DNA from: Acidimicrobiales bacterium
GTDB lineage: Bacteria > Actinomycetota > Acidimicrobiia > Acidimicrobiales > Iamiaceae
NCBI GenBank assembly: GCA_020439555.1
Contig: JAGQSN010000049.1
Span: 1,183-42,479, forward strand
Reading direction: 5' to 3'
DNA length: 41,297 bases
Below the pieces are notes generated by a model. That model searched no databases. It worked only from the letters and a program-made list of their open reading frames with translations, and was not told the DNA's origin. The position numbers and the translations under genes are program-made. Positions 7,163 to 16,017 of the stretch are shown here, one piece after another; position 1 is the first letter of the stretch; each line of letters starts with the position of its first letter.

Positions 7163-9055
7163 TCAGTCGACGAGGTAGACCCTGACGCTTCCCTCTGCGA
7201 GCAGGGCTCGGAGCCGATCCAACGTGTAGAGGTCGTCGACCCGACCGGCCGGGAGCCTTACCTGACCGGCCGCGGCCATCTGGCCGAGCATTCCTCGGTC
7301 GAAGGCTCCGAGCGGGTCGGCCAGAGCCGACGCGACCTGGGCACGTACGGTCGGATCGTCGCTCCGTCTCGGCCCGGCACGCAGACCGGACCGTGCGATG
7401 CGGTCACGCCACGCACGCGTCTGCGACTTCACCTTCTTCGCCTCGTCGGTGTCGAGTAGTCGGGAGGACGCGAGGAGGCGGGCGCTGTTCGGCAAGTCGT
7501 CGGGACGTGGTCCACTGACGACCCAGACGTCCACCGAGCCGGCGGGGGCGTTGTTCGGCGAGCGGTGGTCCCCCCAGGGCAGCACCTCCAATGGTGTGCC
7601 CATGTCGATCGAGGTCGGCGTTCCGCCGGATTCGATGGCCAGCGCGACGGCGGATCCGCTCGAGAGGAACGCCGTACCGCCGCGCGCGTGCACGATGACG
7701 TGGCGGGCGCCGATGCGTTCGACCGATCGCTGCACCTCGTCCGCGATGTCACCGGCAGCCCGTCTCTGTTCCTGCCACGGCTCCCACGCCCCGGGTCGGG
7801 GCAGAGCGGCGACGATGGAAGCGCACACCAGAGCGGCCGCGGCCAGGGCACCAAGCCTGATCCTCGGAAGTCGCTTGGCCGGAACGCACCGAACCGCCGC
7901 CGTCACGAGCAAGGCCCAGACCGTCGCAGCGAGCGGCCACATCCAACGGCCGTAGTACCGGAAGAGGACGCCGTCGGCGAGGGGCATCCGAGTCGCAGTC
8001 ACCGCCGCAGCGACAAGTGCGACGAGGCAGGTCGTGGCCACCCGTACCGTCCTGCCGTCCCTGCGTGAACGACCGAGAACGATCAGGACGACTGTCACCG
8101 CGAAGGGGATCAGGAGTGGCAGGAGGCGGAGGATCGAACTCGGTGTGGGATCCACGACCAGGTCACCGGCGGGTGCCGCTCCGAGAATTGGAATCCCGAC
8201 GGTCCGAGCCAGTTGGTCGAGTCCGTCGAGGCCGACGGGATGCCCGCCCGGACCTGTGAGTGAACTGACGATCTGTCCGATGTTTCCCGGGTGGCCGGTC
8301 ACCTGCTGGAGGAGGGGAGGGAACCACAGAACGAAGACCGTCGCGACCGCCCACGCCACTGACCTGAGGTGACCTCGGCGTGCATCGGGATCCTGCTGAC
8401 GCCAGATGTCCCGGCCGGTCACGGCGACCGACCAAACCATCAACAGACCGATCAGACCCACGTAACTGAGGTGCGTCTGTGCGACGAATGATGCCCATGC
8501 ACAGAGCACCGGCAGCCAGCGATGCCGCCGGACACTCACGAGACAGCTCGTGACGATCGTCGCCGCGAACGGGAGCGCGACCACATCCGGGTTCCACACC
8601 GACGACGTGACATCACCTCCGAGGCCCCACACGGCGAGACCTGCGGCCAGGAGTCCGAGGAGACCCGCTGACGGACCCCCGAGGTCGTGGAAGGCGAGGC
8701 CCACGGTCGCGACGGCCAGGATCGCCAACAGCGAAACAGCGACGGTCACAGCAGGAACAGGACCTCCTGGAGACCGGGCGAAGGGCGCCAGCCCGTAGAA
8801 CTCCAGAGGCCCGGGGTGGTGAAGTTCCGGGTTCGACAAGCCGTCGCCACCCGTCGAAACCATGCCCACGAGTGGCACATGTCGACTGAACACGTCCCTG
8901 GACAACAGCACGATGGTGGCGTCGTCGCTCTCGGGGTACCAGCCGTCGGAACTGCGCTGCGCCGCGGAAGCGACGATCGGAAGGACGGTGATCACCAGCA
9001 GCAGCCACCACCACACCGTCGGCATCCGGCGGGCGGATATCGGCCGGCTGGGCAT
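7163..9055 (-). CDS. GT-C type integral-membrane glycosyltransferase
   Basis: Polytopic membrane protein of 630 residues resembling ArnT/PMT-type transferases, which use polyprenyl-phosphate sugars on the outer face. After the first membrane helix (about 12-32) an acidic loop holds YPESDDATIVLLS (D44, D45), where GT-C enzymes keep the catalytic aspartate. NPELHHPGPLEFY follows at about 75-87, then roughly ten hydrophobic segments up to residue 425. The last 200 residues are soluble, probably extracytoplasmic. The gene ends 15 bp from the convergent lipoprotein gene. ATG 9055 is chosen because a TAAGCT box ends 6 nt before it, as in a leaderless transcript; another ATG at 9025 is possible. The sugar is unknown. 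Confidence 0.82.
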   Translation of the reverse strand: MPSRPISARRMPTVWWWLLLVITVLPIVASAAQRSSDGWYPESDDATIVLLSRDVFSRHVPLVGMVSTGGDGLSNPELHHPGPLEFYGLAPFARSPGGPVPAVTVAVSLLAILAVATVGLAFHDLGGPSAGLLGLLAAGLAVWGLGGDVTSSVWNPDVVALPFAATIVTSCLVSVRRHRWLPVLCAWASFVAQTHLSYVGLIGLLMVWSVAVTGRDIWRQQDPDARRGHLRSVAWAVATVFVLWFPPLLQQVTGHPGNIGQIVSSLTGPGGHPVGLDGLDQLARTVGIPILGAAPAGDLVVDPTPSSILRLLPLLIPFAVTVVLIVLGRSRRDGRTVRVATTCLVALVAAAVTATRMPLADGVLFRYYGRWMWPLAATVWALLVTAAVRCVPAKRLPRIRLGALAAAALVCASIVAALPRPGAWEPWQEQRRAAGDIADEVQRSVERIGARHVIVHARGGTAFLSSGSAVALAIESGGTPTSIDMGTPLEVLPWGDHRSPNNAPAGSVDVWVVSGPRPDDLPNSARLLASSRLLDTDEAKKVKSQTRAWRDRIARSGLRAGPRRSDDPTVRAQVASALADPLGAFDRGMLGQMAAAGQVRLPAGRVDDLYTLDRLRALLAEGSVRVYLVD

Positions 9056-9061
9056 CGGACG

Positions 9062-9067
9062 AGCTTA
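9062..9067 (-). promoter_or_regulatory. Predicted -10 box (TAAGCT) of a leaderless transcript
   Basis: On the minus strand TAAGCT is followed by 6 nt (CGTCCG) and then the ATG at 9055. This is the -10-to-start distance of leaderless mRNAs in actinobacteria. No clear -35 box and no ribosome site are present. Confidence 0.5.
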
Positions 9068-9121
9068 GGAGGGGCTGCTACGGACCGGTGACGACGAGCC
9101 GGTGCGGTCGAAGGCCTCTGG

Positions 9122-9127
9122 TACCCT
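9122..9127 (+). promoter_or_regulatory. Predicted -10 box (TACCCT) of a leaderless transcript
   Basis: TACCCT is followed by 7 nt (GCCGCCC) and the GTG at 9135. No Shine-Dalgarno sequence precedes this GTG, which supports a leaderless start over the in-frame GTG at 9102. The box lies 55 bp from the divergent TAAGCT box of the neighbouring gene. Confidence 0.55.
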
Positions 9128-9134
9128 GCCGCCC

Positions 9135-9848
9135 GTGTCCAGCCTGGTCGTCGTACCCACCTATCAGGAGGCTGAGAACATCGAGGCGTTCCTGAGGGCG
9201 GTCCGGAACGCCGTTCCGGACTTCGACGTGCTCGTCGTGGACGACGGAAGCCCGGACGGAACAGGGGAGCTGGCCGAGAAGGTCGCTGCCGACATCGGTC
9301 AGATCTCGGTGCTGCACCGGGCTGGCAAGGCCGGACTCGGATCGGCATATCGGGCCGGATTCGGAAGGGCGTTGGCCGAGGGATACGACCTCGTCGTCCA
9401 GATGGACTGCGACCTGTCACACGATCCCGCAGCGATCCCCTCCCTGCTGGAGCGCATCTCGGACGGTGCCGACTGCGTCATCGGCAGCAGGTACGTCCCC
9501 GGCGGTTCGACACCCCATTGGCCTTGGCGTCGACGGGTTCTCAGCCGGTACGGCAACAGGTACACCTCAGCGGTGCTGAAGCTCGGCATCAGTGACGCAA
9601 CCTCCGGATACAGGGCTTACCGGGCGTCCACGCTCGAAACGATCGACGTCGCGTCGACGGAGTCGAACGGCTACGTGTTCATGAGCGAGATCGCTCACCG
9701 GATGGTCCACGCGGGCATGCGCATCGACGAGGTACCGATCACGTTCCTGGACCGCCAGGCCGGTCACTCGAAGATGTCGGGACGGATCATCGTCGAGTCG
9801 ATGTTCAGGGTGACCCTGACCGGGATCCGGAACTCCTGGAGCCGGTGA
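9135..9848 (+). CDS. Polyprenol-phosphate mannose synthase-like GT2
   Basis: GT-A glycosyltransferase of 237 residues close to DPM1/Ppm1-type synthases, which move mannose from GDP-mannose to polyprenyl phosphate at the cytoplasmic face. It shows VVVPTYQEAENI, VVDDGSPDGTG (D36, D37), GLGSAYRAGF, and the hallmark metal site QMDCDLSHDP (D91, D93). Further landmarks are GSRYVPGG, DATSGYRAYR and the late FLDRQAGHSKMS segment characteristic of the family. It lacks the C-terminal membrane domain of some homologs. The start at 9135 is set by the leaderless-type promoter. Its stop overlaps the start of the following GT-C gene by 4 bp, strongly linking donor synthesis to sugar transfer. The exact sugar is inferred from family similarity. 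Confidence 0.9.
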   Translation: MSSLVVVPTYQEAENIEAFLRAVRNAVPDFDVLVVDDGSPDGTGELAEKVAADIGQISVLHRAGKAGLGSAYRAGFGRALAEGYDLVVQMDCDLSHDPAAIPSLLERISDGADCVIGSRYVPGGSTPHWPWRRRVLSRYGNRYTSAVLKLGISDATSGYRAYRASTLETIDVASTESNGYVFMSEIAHRMVHAGMRIDEVPITFLDRQAGHSKMSGRIIVESMFRVTLTGIRNSWSR

Positions 9849-11158
9849 CCCGCCTCTTCGCGGGGACCTTCCGCCGCCTCGTCTGGGTCGCCGCTGTCCT
9901 GGGATTGGCGGTTCGCGCGTGGTGGACGGCCTGGGCCACCCGGACCCCGACCGGACTGTTCGACCCCGCCCGCTATCTGGGCTTCGGGGACCGGATCGCC
10001 GACGGTCTCGGTTACGTCGAGTTCACCGGCCATCCGACCGCCTACTACCCGCCCGGCTACCCGTACTTCGTCGGGATACTCACCTGGTTGTCCCGTCCGT
10101 TCACCCACGACCCGACCCGGATCGTGGCGGCGGTCCAGGTGCTGCTCGGGACGGCGACGGTCCTGCTCGTGGCATTCGTCGCCCGGCGTCTGGGAGGGCG
10201 CGGAGCGGGTGTCGTGGCGGCGTTCGCGTACGCCCTGTACCCGAACCTCGTCATGCACTCGGGGGTGCTGCTGGGCGAGACGCTGAACATCTTCCTGATG
10301 ATGTCGTTCCTGGCCGTCGTCGTCCGGCGGCCCCTGTCGGAGGACCGTTCCACGGCGGAGCTGGTCGGGATCGGGGTTCTGCTCGCTCTGGCGCTCCTGG
10401 TACGGCCCGTCAGCGGAGCGCTCCTGGTGGCGCTGATACTGGCGTGGTGGGTGGCCAGGCGTGATCTGGGCGAGGTGTTGCGCCGGACGGGGTTGGTCCT
10501 CGTCGGCGTCGCGCTGTGCCTGACTCCGTGGATCGTTCGCAACGCTGTTCGAATGCACGGCTTCGTGCCGATGAGCACCAACACGGGGGACAACCTGTGC
10601 ATCGGATATCAGCCCGATGCGAACGGCGCCTTCGCATTCGACGACCATTGCGCGATCGGAGATCCGTTCCGAGGACCGGCGTCGGAGATCGCCACGGACA
10701 AGGCCAAGACCAGGTACGCGCTCCACCAGATTCGTCGCGATCCAGGCCGGCTGCCGTGGCTGCTGTGGCGTCGTACCTACTTCACCTGGTTCCGCGACGG
10801 CGATCACGATGCGGTGAGCGCAGCTCAGGACTACTACACGGTCGCCTGGATGGCACCCGCCACCAACGACCGCCTCGAGCGCGTCGCGGACCTCTACTAC
10901 TGGTTGGTCGGCTCGGTCGGGGTCGCCGGGTTGGCGCTGTTGGCATGGCGGCGCCGGGCCGACGGCCTGCTGATCGTCGGGTCCTTCGTCGTCACGGCAG
11001 GCCTGCCGCTGCTCTTCTTCGGGGAGTCGCGCTTCAAGGTGCCGGCGATCCCCCTGCTGATCGTGTCGGGCGCGGTAGCCGCGTCCGTCGCGGTCGGATC
11101 GGCGGTCAGTTCGATGAGGACCGATCGCTCCGAGCGTCGAGAACAGCCCGTGGGATGA
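9845..11158 (+). CDS. GT-C / PMT-like membrane glycosyltransferase
   Basis: Polytopic membrane protein of 437 residues with a GT-C layout. Helix 1 (about 11-30) is followed by an acidic loop with FDPARYLGFGDRIADG (D40, D49) and the TAYYPPGYPYF motif (about 66-75) seen in PMT/ArnT-like enzymes. About ten hydrophobic segments follow, with an external loop around 230-330 holding TNTGDNLCIGYQPDANG. The GTG start sits inside the stop codon of the polyprenol-phosphate synthase gene, so the two are translated together, and this enzyme is the likely user of that lipid-linked sugar. The 3' end overlaps the convergent FAD gene by 53 bp. The acceptor could be protein or glycan and cannot be told from sequence. 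Confidence 0.85.
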   Translation: MTRLFAGTFRRLVWVAAVLGLAVRAWWTAWATRTPTGLFDPARYLGFGDRIADGLGYVEFTGHPTAYYPPGYPYFVGILTWLSRPFTHDPTRIVAAVQVLLGTATVLLVAFVARRLGGRGAGVVAAFAYALYPNLVMHSGVLLGETLNIFLMMSFLAVVVRRPLSEDRSTAELVGIGVLLALALLVRPVSGALLVALILAWWVARRDLGEVLRRTGLVLVGVALCLTPWIVRNAVRMHGFVPMSTNTGDNLCIGYQPDANGAFAFDDHCAIGDPFRGPASEIATDKAKTRYALHQIRRDPGRLPWLLWRRTYFTWFRDGDHDAVSAAQDYYTVAWMAPATNDRLERVADLYYWLVGSVGVAGLALLAWRRRADGLLIVGSFVVTAGLPLLFFGESRFKVPAIPLLIVSGAVAASVAVGSAVSSMRTDRSERREQPVG

Positions 11159-12680
11159 CGGGTGCGTCCCGGCCGGTGCCGTGGGACCCGGCGGGCCGGT
11201 CCTTCGGGGTGGGGGAGACCTGTTCCTCGTGGTACTCCTCCTCGACGTTCACCTCCCACACGTCGTGGTCGGTGCCTTCGGCGATGTTCTCCACGGTGAG
11301 CATCGCCGTGAACATCGAGTGGTCCTGGTTGTTGTAGCGGAACATGCCGTTGCGACCGACCGGGTGCACGTTCGAGGCCTCCGAGGCGAGCCAGGCCCGG
11401 AGGACGTCGACGTTCGCCCTGTAGCGGTCGTCGTACATCGGGTACGCCTTCGGCTGTCGAACGACGTATCCCTCCTCGATCTCCCCGGCCTTCGCCAGGC
11501 CGAGGTGTTCGAGCTCCTGCTTGGCACGCTGCACGAGGAAGTCGTCATCCGCGTTCCACTCGTCGTCGCCCTCCCACACCGTGTACTCGAGGCCGAGGGT
11601 GTTGTAACCCGGCTTGACCATGTAGGGCGACCAGGACCCGAAGTTCTGGATGCGCATCGTCCGCACGTTCAGGTCGTGGATGTACAGCCAGTTGTCGTCG
11701 AAGGTGACGAGGTTCTCGGGCAGCACCAGAGCGACGATCATGTAGTCGCGGTAACGCAGGTCGGCGGCAGCCGCCAGCACCTCCCCCGGGGGAGGCGGAT
11801 CCATCGCCGCCAGTAGTTCGGAGATCGGCATCGACGAGATCACGTGGGTCGCCGGGTGGACCGTCTCCACGCCGTCGGCATCACGGGCGACGACTTCCGT
11901 GGCGACGCCGTTCGCGTGGCGGACCTTCGTCACGGTCGTCTCGAGCGAGATCGTCGATCCCTGCTTCTCGACCTTCTCGAGGCAGACCTCCCACATCATC
12001 CCGGGTCCGTACTTCGGGTACTGGAACTCCTCGATGAGTGACGTGATCTCCTTCTGGTTCCTGTTCGGCAGAAGGGCGTTCTTGATCGCGTTGCCGAGCG
12101 TCAGTCCCTTGACCCGTTGCGCCGCCCAGTCCGAAGGCATGTCGGATACGGGCACACCCCAGAGCTTCTCGGTGTATGTCTTGAAGAAGGTGCGGTACAG
12201 GCGCCATCCGAAGCGGGCAACCAGCCATCCCTCGTAGTTGGACTGGTCCTTGGGGGGAGCGATCCTGGAGCGGGCGTAGGACGCAACGCATGCGACAGCC
12301 TCGACCGGACCCAGGTTGCGAAGCGCGTTGGCGGCCTTCAACGGGTAGTCGTAGTACTTGCCCTCGTAGAAGATGCGGCTCTTGCGGGGCCGCATGAGGA
12401 ACTCCTCGTCGGGGAGGATCTCGTGCCAGAGGTCCTCGACGGCCTGCACCTTCGTGAAGAACCTGTGGCCGCCGATGTCGAAGCGCCAACCGTCGCGCTG
12501 GGCGGTACGCGAGATGCCACCGACCTGCGAGTCGGCTTCGAGGATCGTGGAGGAGATCCCGTACTTGTGGAACTGGAAAGCGGCGGTCAGGCCTGCTGGG
12601 CCGGCGCCGATGACCACGATCTGTTCGGCATCGTTCCCACGCGGCGAGTCGGTGCGGGTCTCCGAGGGTGATTCGGACAT
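11106..12680 (-). CDS. FAD-dependent oxidoreductase, UDP-galactopyranose mutase/HemY-like
   Basis: Flavoprotein of 524 residues. The N-terminal dinucleotide fold is VVIGAGPAGLTAAFQF, then ILEADSQVGGISRT and GWRFDIGGHRFFTK, a combination seen in polysaccharide-cluster oxidoreductases related to UDP-galactopyranose mutase and protoporphyrinogen oxidase. KTYTEKLWGVP and GPGMMWEVCLEKVE follow, and the C-terminal FAD-contacting region contains GRNGMFRYNNQDHSMFTAM. A role in sugar ring isomerisation or oxidation fits the locus but is not proven, and the sequence is longer than a typical mutase. ATG 12680 is preferred over an in-frame start at 12803 that would run into the divergent acyltransferase gene. 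The last 35 residues are polar and overlap the convergent GT-C gene. Confidence 0.85.
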   Translation of the reverse strand: MSESPSETRTDSPRGNDAEQIVVIGAGPAGLTAAFQFHKYGISSTILEADSQVGGISRTAQRDGWRFDIGGHRFFTKVQAVEDLWHEILPDEEFLMRPRKSRIFYEGKYYDYPLKAANALRNLGPVEAVACVASYARSRIAPPKDQSNYEGWLVARFGWRLYRTFFKTYTEKLWGVPVSDMPSDWAAQRVKGLTLGNAIKNALLPNRNQKEITSLIEEFQYPKYGPGMMWEVCLEKVEKQGSTISLETTVTKVRHANGVATEVVARDADGVETVHPATHVISSMPISELLAAMDPPPPGEVLAAAADLRYRDYMIVALVLPENLVTFDDNWLYIHDLNVRTMRIQNFGSWSPYMVKPGYNTLGLEYTVWEGDDEWNADDDFLVQRAKQELEHLGLAKAGEIEEGYVVRQPKAYPMYDDRYRANVDVLRAWLASEASNVHPVGRNGMFRYNNQDHSMFTAMLTVENIAEGTDHDVWEVNVEEEYHEEQVSPTPKDRPAGSHGTGRDAPVIPRAVLDARSDRSSSN

Positions 12681-12781
12681 GCTCGGGGGTCCATCCTGGA
12701 TTCGGCGGCGTGACAGACTCGAACCATGGATGTGCCACGGAGAAGCATCGATGTCTCCGGTCGTGGCCCGGAGGGCGGTTC

Positions 12782-14056
12782 GTGACGGTCGCCGTGGGTG
12801 CACGGGACCGCAGCAAAGCTATCCGATCCGCTTCGCCCGACCCGCACTTCGGAGGGTTCGAATCCCTGCGCGCCGTCGCAGCGACGATGGTGCTGCTGCA
12901 CCACGCCGGGTCGCTCACCGGAGGGCGCCTCGGACGCCTGTCGGACCTGGTCGCGGTGTTCGACGGTGGAGTAGCCGTGTTCTTCGTGCTGTCGGGTTTC
13001 CTGCTCTACCGACCGATGGTCAGGCGCAGCATCGAGGGAGTCGAACAGCCCCGGTGGAGGGACTTCTGGTGGCGGCGTGTCCTGCGGATCGTCCCTGCCT
13101 ACTGGCTGGCTCTCAGCGTGCTGTGGGCCGTCGGTGCCTTCGACCTGGGCGAACAGTGGTGGCGCTACTACTTCTTCCTCCAGATCTACCGGGTCGACAC
13201 GATCCTCGGTGGGATCGTGCCTGCCTGGAGCCTCTGCACGGAGCTGTCCTTCTACCTGTTGCTGCCGCTCTTCGCCGCCGCGGTCGCCCGTGCGGCGGCG
13301 GGACTTCCGGCGGAGCGTCGACGGGTCCTCCATCTCGCCGCGTGCGCCACCCTCTGGGCGTCCGGCTTCGCCTTCAGGCGTCTCTTCGACACTGTCTGGA
13401 GCGGTCGCCGGGGCCTGGCCTTCAACTGGCTGCCCACCAATCTCGACCTGTTCGCCGGCGGGATGCTCCTGGCTGTGCTGTCGGTCGTGTGGGAGCCGGG
13501 ATCGGACCGCCGTGACCGCCTGGACCGCGTTGCGACACCGGTGTGGCCGTGGTGGGTCGCGGCCGGTGCCCTTTTCGCCTGGTACGCATTCCGCGTGGGA
13601 CCGACCACGTTCGAGGCCGGCTACAGCGGCTGGTACTGGCAACAGCGACAGTTGGTCCTGGCCGTCTTCACCGTGCTCGTCCTCGTGCCGATGGTCTTCG
13701 GTGACCAGACGGTCGGTCTCGCGCGGCGAGCCTGGTCCTACAGGCCGATCGTCTGGCTGGGAACCGTTTCCTACGGCCTGTACCTGTGGCACCTCGATCT
13801 GATGGAACTGGCGGTCGAGCACGGTTGGATGCGGATTGAAGGGGCCGCGACCGGGGCGGTTTGGCGGGCACCGAGCAGGCTCGCCGAGGCGGACTGGTAC
13901 CTCCGCTTCGATCCGTACGTGACACTCGCGGTGTTGGCCGGTATCGGGATGTTGGCCGGCCTCGCGTGTGCTGCGACCAGTTGGTACGGACTCGAACGAC
14001 CCCTGCAGCGCTTCCGCGGCGCACTCAGGTCGGGCAGATCACCAGTCCGCTCATGA
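12782..14056 (+). CDS. Membrane acyltransferase, acyltransferase-3 family
   Basis: Integral-membrane O-acyltransferase of 424 residues, of the OafA/acyltransferase-3 type that adds acetyl or other acyl groups to surface glycans. The diagnostic N-terminal motif FESLRAVAATMVLLHH (catalytic-type His at 40-41) is followed by VAVFFVLSGFLLYRP, WWRRVLRIVPAYW and WSLCTELSFYLLLP. A late LGTVSYGLYLWHLDLM segment and about ten hydrophobic helices complete the fold. GTG 12782 is chosen because GGAGGG (12770-12775) lies 6 nt upstream; longer frames would overlap the divergent FAD gene. The stop overlaps the ATG of the next gene (ATGA), so the acyltransferase and the following GT-C are one operon. Confidence 0.92.
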   Translation: MTVAVGARDRSKAIRSASPDPHFGGFESLRAVAATMVLLHHAGSLTGGRLGRLSDLVAVFDGGVAVFFVLSGFLLYRPMVRRSIEGVEQPRWRDFWWRRVLRIVPAYWLALSVLWAVGAFDLGEQWWRYYFFLQIYRVDTILGGIVPAWSLCTELSFYLLLPLFAAAVARAAAGLPAERRRVLHLAACATLWASGFAFRRLFDTVWSGRRGLAFNWLPTNLDLFAGGMLLAVLSVVWEPGSDRRDRLDRVATPVWPWWVAAGALFAWYAFRVGPTTFEAGYSGWYWQQRQLVLAVFTVLVLVPMVFGDQTVGLARRAWSYRPIVWLGTVSYGLYLWHLDLMELAVEHGWMRIEGAATGAVWRAPSRLAEADWYLRFDPYVTLAVLAGIGMLAGLACAATSWYGLERPLQRFRGALRSGRSPVRS

Positions 14057-16017
14057 CGTCGTCGATTCGCAGGGTCCGGTCGTTGCTCTTGTCGCGCTAC
14101 TACTTGGGGGCGTTGGTCCTCGGAGCGGGTTGCGTCGCAGTGGCGAGTCGGCATCTCGTCTACCCGTACCTCTCCTGGAACCGGGACGAGCCCGTGTACC
14201 TGTGGCAGGCGGACCTGCTCAGGAGCGGTCAACTCACCTCGACCGACGGCGGCTTTCCGGCCTTGTTCCAACCTTGGTTGAGTGCTCATCACGACGGTCG
14301 CTTCTTCAGCCAGTACCCGCTCGGCTGGCCGTCCGCCATCGCGGTCGGGGGAGCCGTCGGATGGCAGGACCTGACCCTGGTCATCGCGAGCGTCCTCGCC
14401 GTCCTCGGCGCCTACGCGCTGACGACCGAGGTCACTCGGCGCAGGGAGGTCGCAGCGGTGACCGCGACCCTGTTCCTGTGCTCGCCGATCTTCGCGGTCC
14501 AGGGAGGGGTGTTCCTCACCTACCTGTTCGCGACCGGACTCGGCTGTTGCTTCGCTGCCGGATTGCTGCGCGGTGTCCGTCTGCCTTCGAAGTCCGCGCT
14601 GTTCGCTTCCGGGGCATGCCTCGGCTTGCTCGTCGCCACGAGAACCTTCGATGCCGTCGTCTGGGCCGTGGCCGTGGGGGGCTACATCGCCCTCGTCGAG
14701 CGGCACCGCTGGCGAGAACTGATGCGCCTCCTGCCCCCGTTCCTCGCCGGTGTCGTACCGCTGGTGGCGCTGCAACTGCTCCACAACTGGTCGACGACCG
14801 GCAGCCCCACCCAGTTCGCCATCACCGTCGCGGACCCGCTGGACCGGTTCGGGTTCGGGGACCGTCGCCTGATGCCGAGGCTGGACCCCGTCGACTACAC
14901 GCCGGGCGTGGCGGCCAAAGGAACTCTCAAGCACCTCTTCTTCCTGCCGTGGTTCCTCGTCGGGGCACATGTCGGCGGCCTCGTCGCGATCCTGGGGGCC
15001 TGGTGGGAGAGACGACGAGCCGGAACAGGTCTGCTCGTCGTGCTGTGTCTGGCGTTTCCGATCGCCTACTTCCCCTTCTGGGGAATCCACATCTCGTCGT
15101 TGACGACCCGCATCAGCGGGCCGATCTACTACATCCCCGCATACGTCCCGATCTGCGCACTGCTCTCCCTGGGGCTGGTGGCGATCGCCAGGAGGCGCCC
15201 GGCGGCGCTGCTCGTGACCATCGCTGCGATCGTCACCGTCACCGTGCCGGTAGCGGTCGGTCGACTCGGTCTGAACCGGCAGCTCAGCCGGGTTCAGAAC
15301 GCGTGGGCTCGAACCGCTGAGGAGATCCCGGACGGCTCGATCGTCGCCGTCTCTCCGTCCCCGTACCTCCTGTATCTCGCTCCCGAGGGCATCTCGCGGC
15401 CGGACCGGCCGGGCAGGTTGACCTACGTGACGGACGAGTCCCCGACGCTCGTCGAGTTCCTGGAGCGGAGTCGGCGCCGCGCCTTCGTCCTTCGACCGAC
15501 CGTCCCAGCCGGCGAGCTGGCCCCGAGCGAACACACTCGGCCGTTCGGTGTCGAGGCCGTGCCCTTGGAAGTCGTGTCCGGTCCGACTCTCGACCTGGAT
15601 GTGAAGGCGGTGTCTCCCGCCACCGGCGTGATGGTCGTGGACGTGACGGTCGACGAGACGCGCCGTTGGTCTGCACCGGTGCGAAGGGTCCGAGCAGGGG
15701 AGTCGACGACCGTCCAGGTGCTCATGGGGTCGAACAGCCGTCTCTCCGGGCGAGCCGGCGTGGCCATCGGCGACGCTCCCGCGACCGTGGACGTGACCGT
15801 CGGTTTCGGGCGAACCGCGACAGCCGCGCGATCCGCACCTCGGGTCAGGTACCGGGTCCTCCTCGACGGCGGCGACATGCTCCGCGCTCTGTCCCAGGGG
15901 CGCACCTATCGCCCGGTCGAAGCGGCATTGACGAAGGGCGAGCTTCGCTGGACCGATGGCGTCCCATCCGAGGACGTCGAGTTCGACATCAGCCAGAAGG
16001 TCTCCGCCGGCGGTTGA
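14053..16017 (+). CDS. GT-C type membrane glycosyltransferase with C-terminal extracytoplasmic domain
   Basis: Protein of 654 residues with about ten membrane helices up to roughly residue 410. The first external loop contains SWNRDEPVYLWQADLL (D45, E46) and QYPLGWPSA, matching the acidic catalytic loop of ArnT-like GT-C enzymes. From about 420 the chain is soluble and beta-rich (SPYLLYLAPEG, VDVTVDETRRWS), presumably outside the cell. The start is the ATG inside the acyltransferase stop codon; upstream in-frame sequence belongs to the acyltransferase gene. The end overlaps the convergent AftD-like gene by 29 bp. It probably works on the same glycan that the acyltransferase decorates. No substrate can be named. 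Confidence 0.83.
   Translation: MTSSIRRVRSLLLSRYYLGALVLGAGCVAVASRHLVYPYLSWNRDEPVYLWQADLLRSGQLTSTDGGFPALFQPWLSAHHDGRFFSQYPLGWPSAIAVGGAVGWQDLTLVIASVLAVLGAYALTTEVTRRREVAAVTATLFLCSPIFAVQGGVFLTYLFATGLGCCFAAGLLRGVRLPSKSALFASGACLGLLVATRTFDAVVWAVAVGGYIALVERHRWRELMRLLPPFLAGVVPLVALQLLHNWSTTGSPTQFAITVADPLDRFGFGDRRLMPRLDPVDYTPGVAAKGTLKHLFFLPWFLVGAHVGGLVAILGAWWERRRAGTGLLVVLCLAFPIAYFPFWGIHISSLTTRISGPIYYIPAYVPICALLSLGLVAIARRRPAALLVTIAAIVTVTVPVAVGRLGLNRQLSRVQNAWARTAEEIPDGSIVAVSPSPYLLYLAPEGISRPDRPGRLTYVTDESPTLVEFLERSRRRAFVLRPTVPAGELAPSEHTRPFGVEAVPLEVVSGPTLDLDVKAVSPATGVMVVDVTVDETRRWSAPVRRVRAGESTTVQVLMGSNSRLSGRAGVAIGDAPATVDVTVGFGRTATAARSAPRVRYRVLLDGGDMLRALSQGRTYRPVEAALTKGELRWTDGVPSEDVEFDISQKVSAGG

Noticed and set aside
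12846-12866. tRNA-like T-arm (GGGTTCGAATCCC) suggesting a tRNA 3' end or integration site
   Set aside because: It lies in frame inside the acyltransferase gene and encodes the conserved FESLR motif; no acceptor stem, anticodon arm or D-arm can be built upstream.
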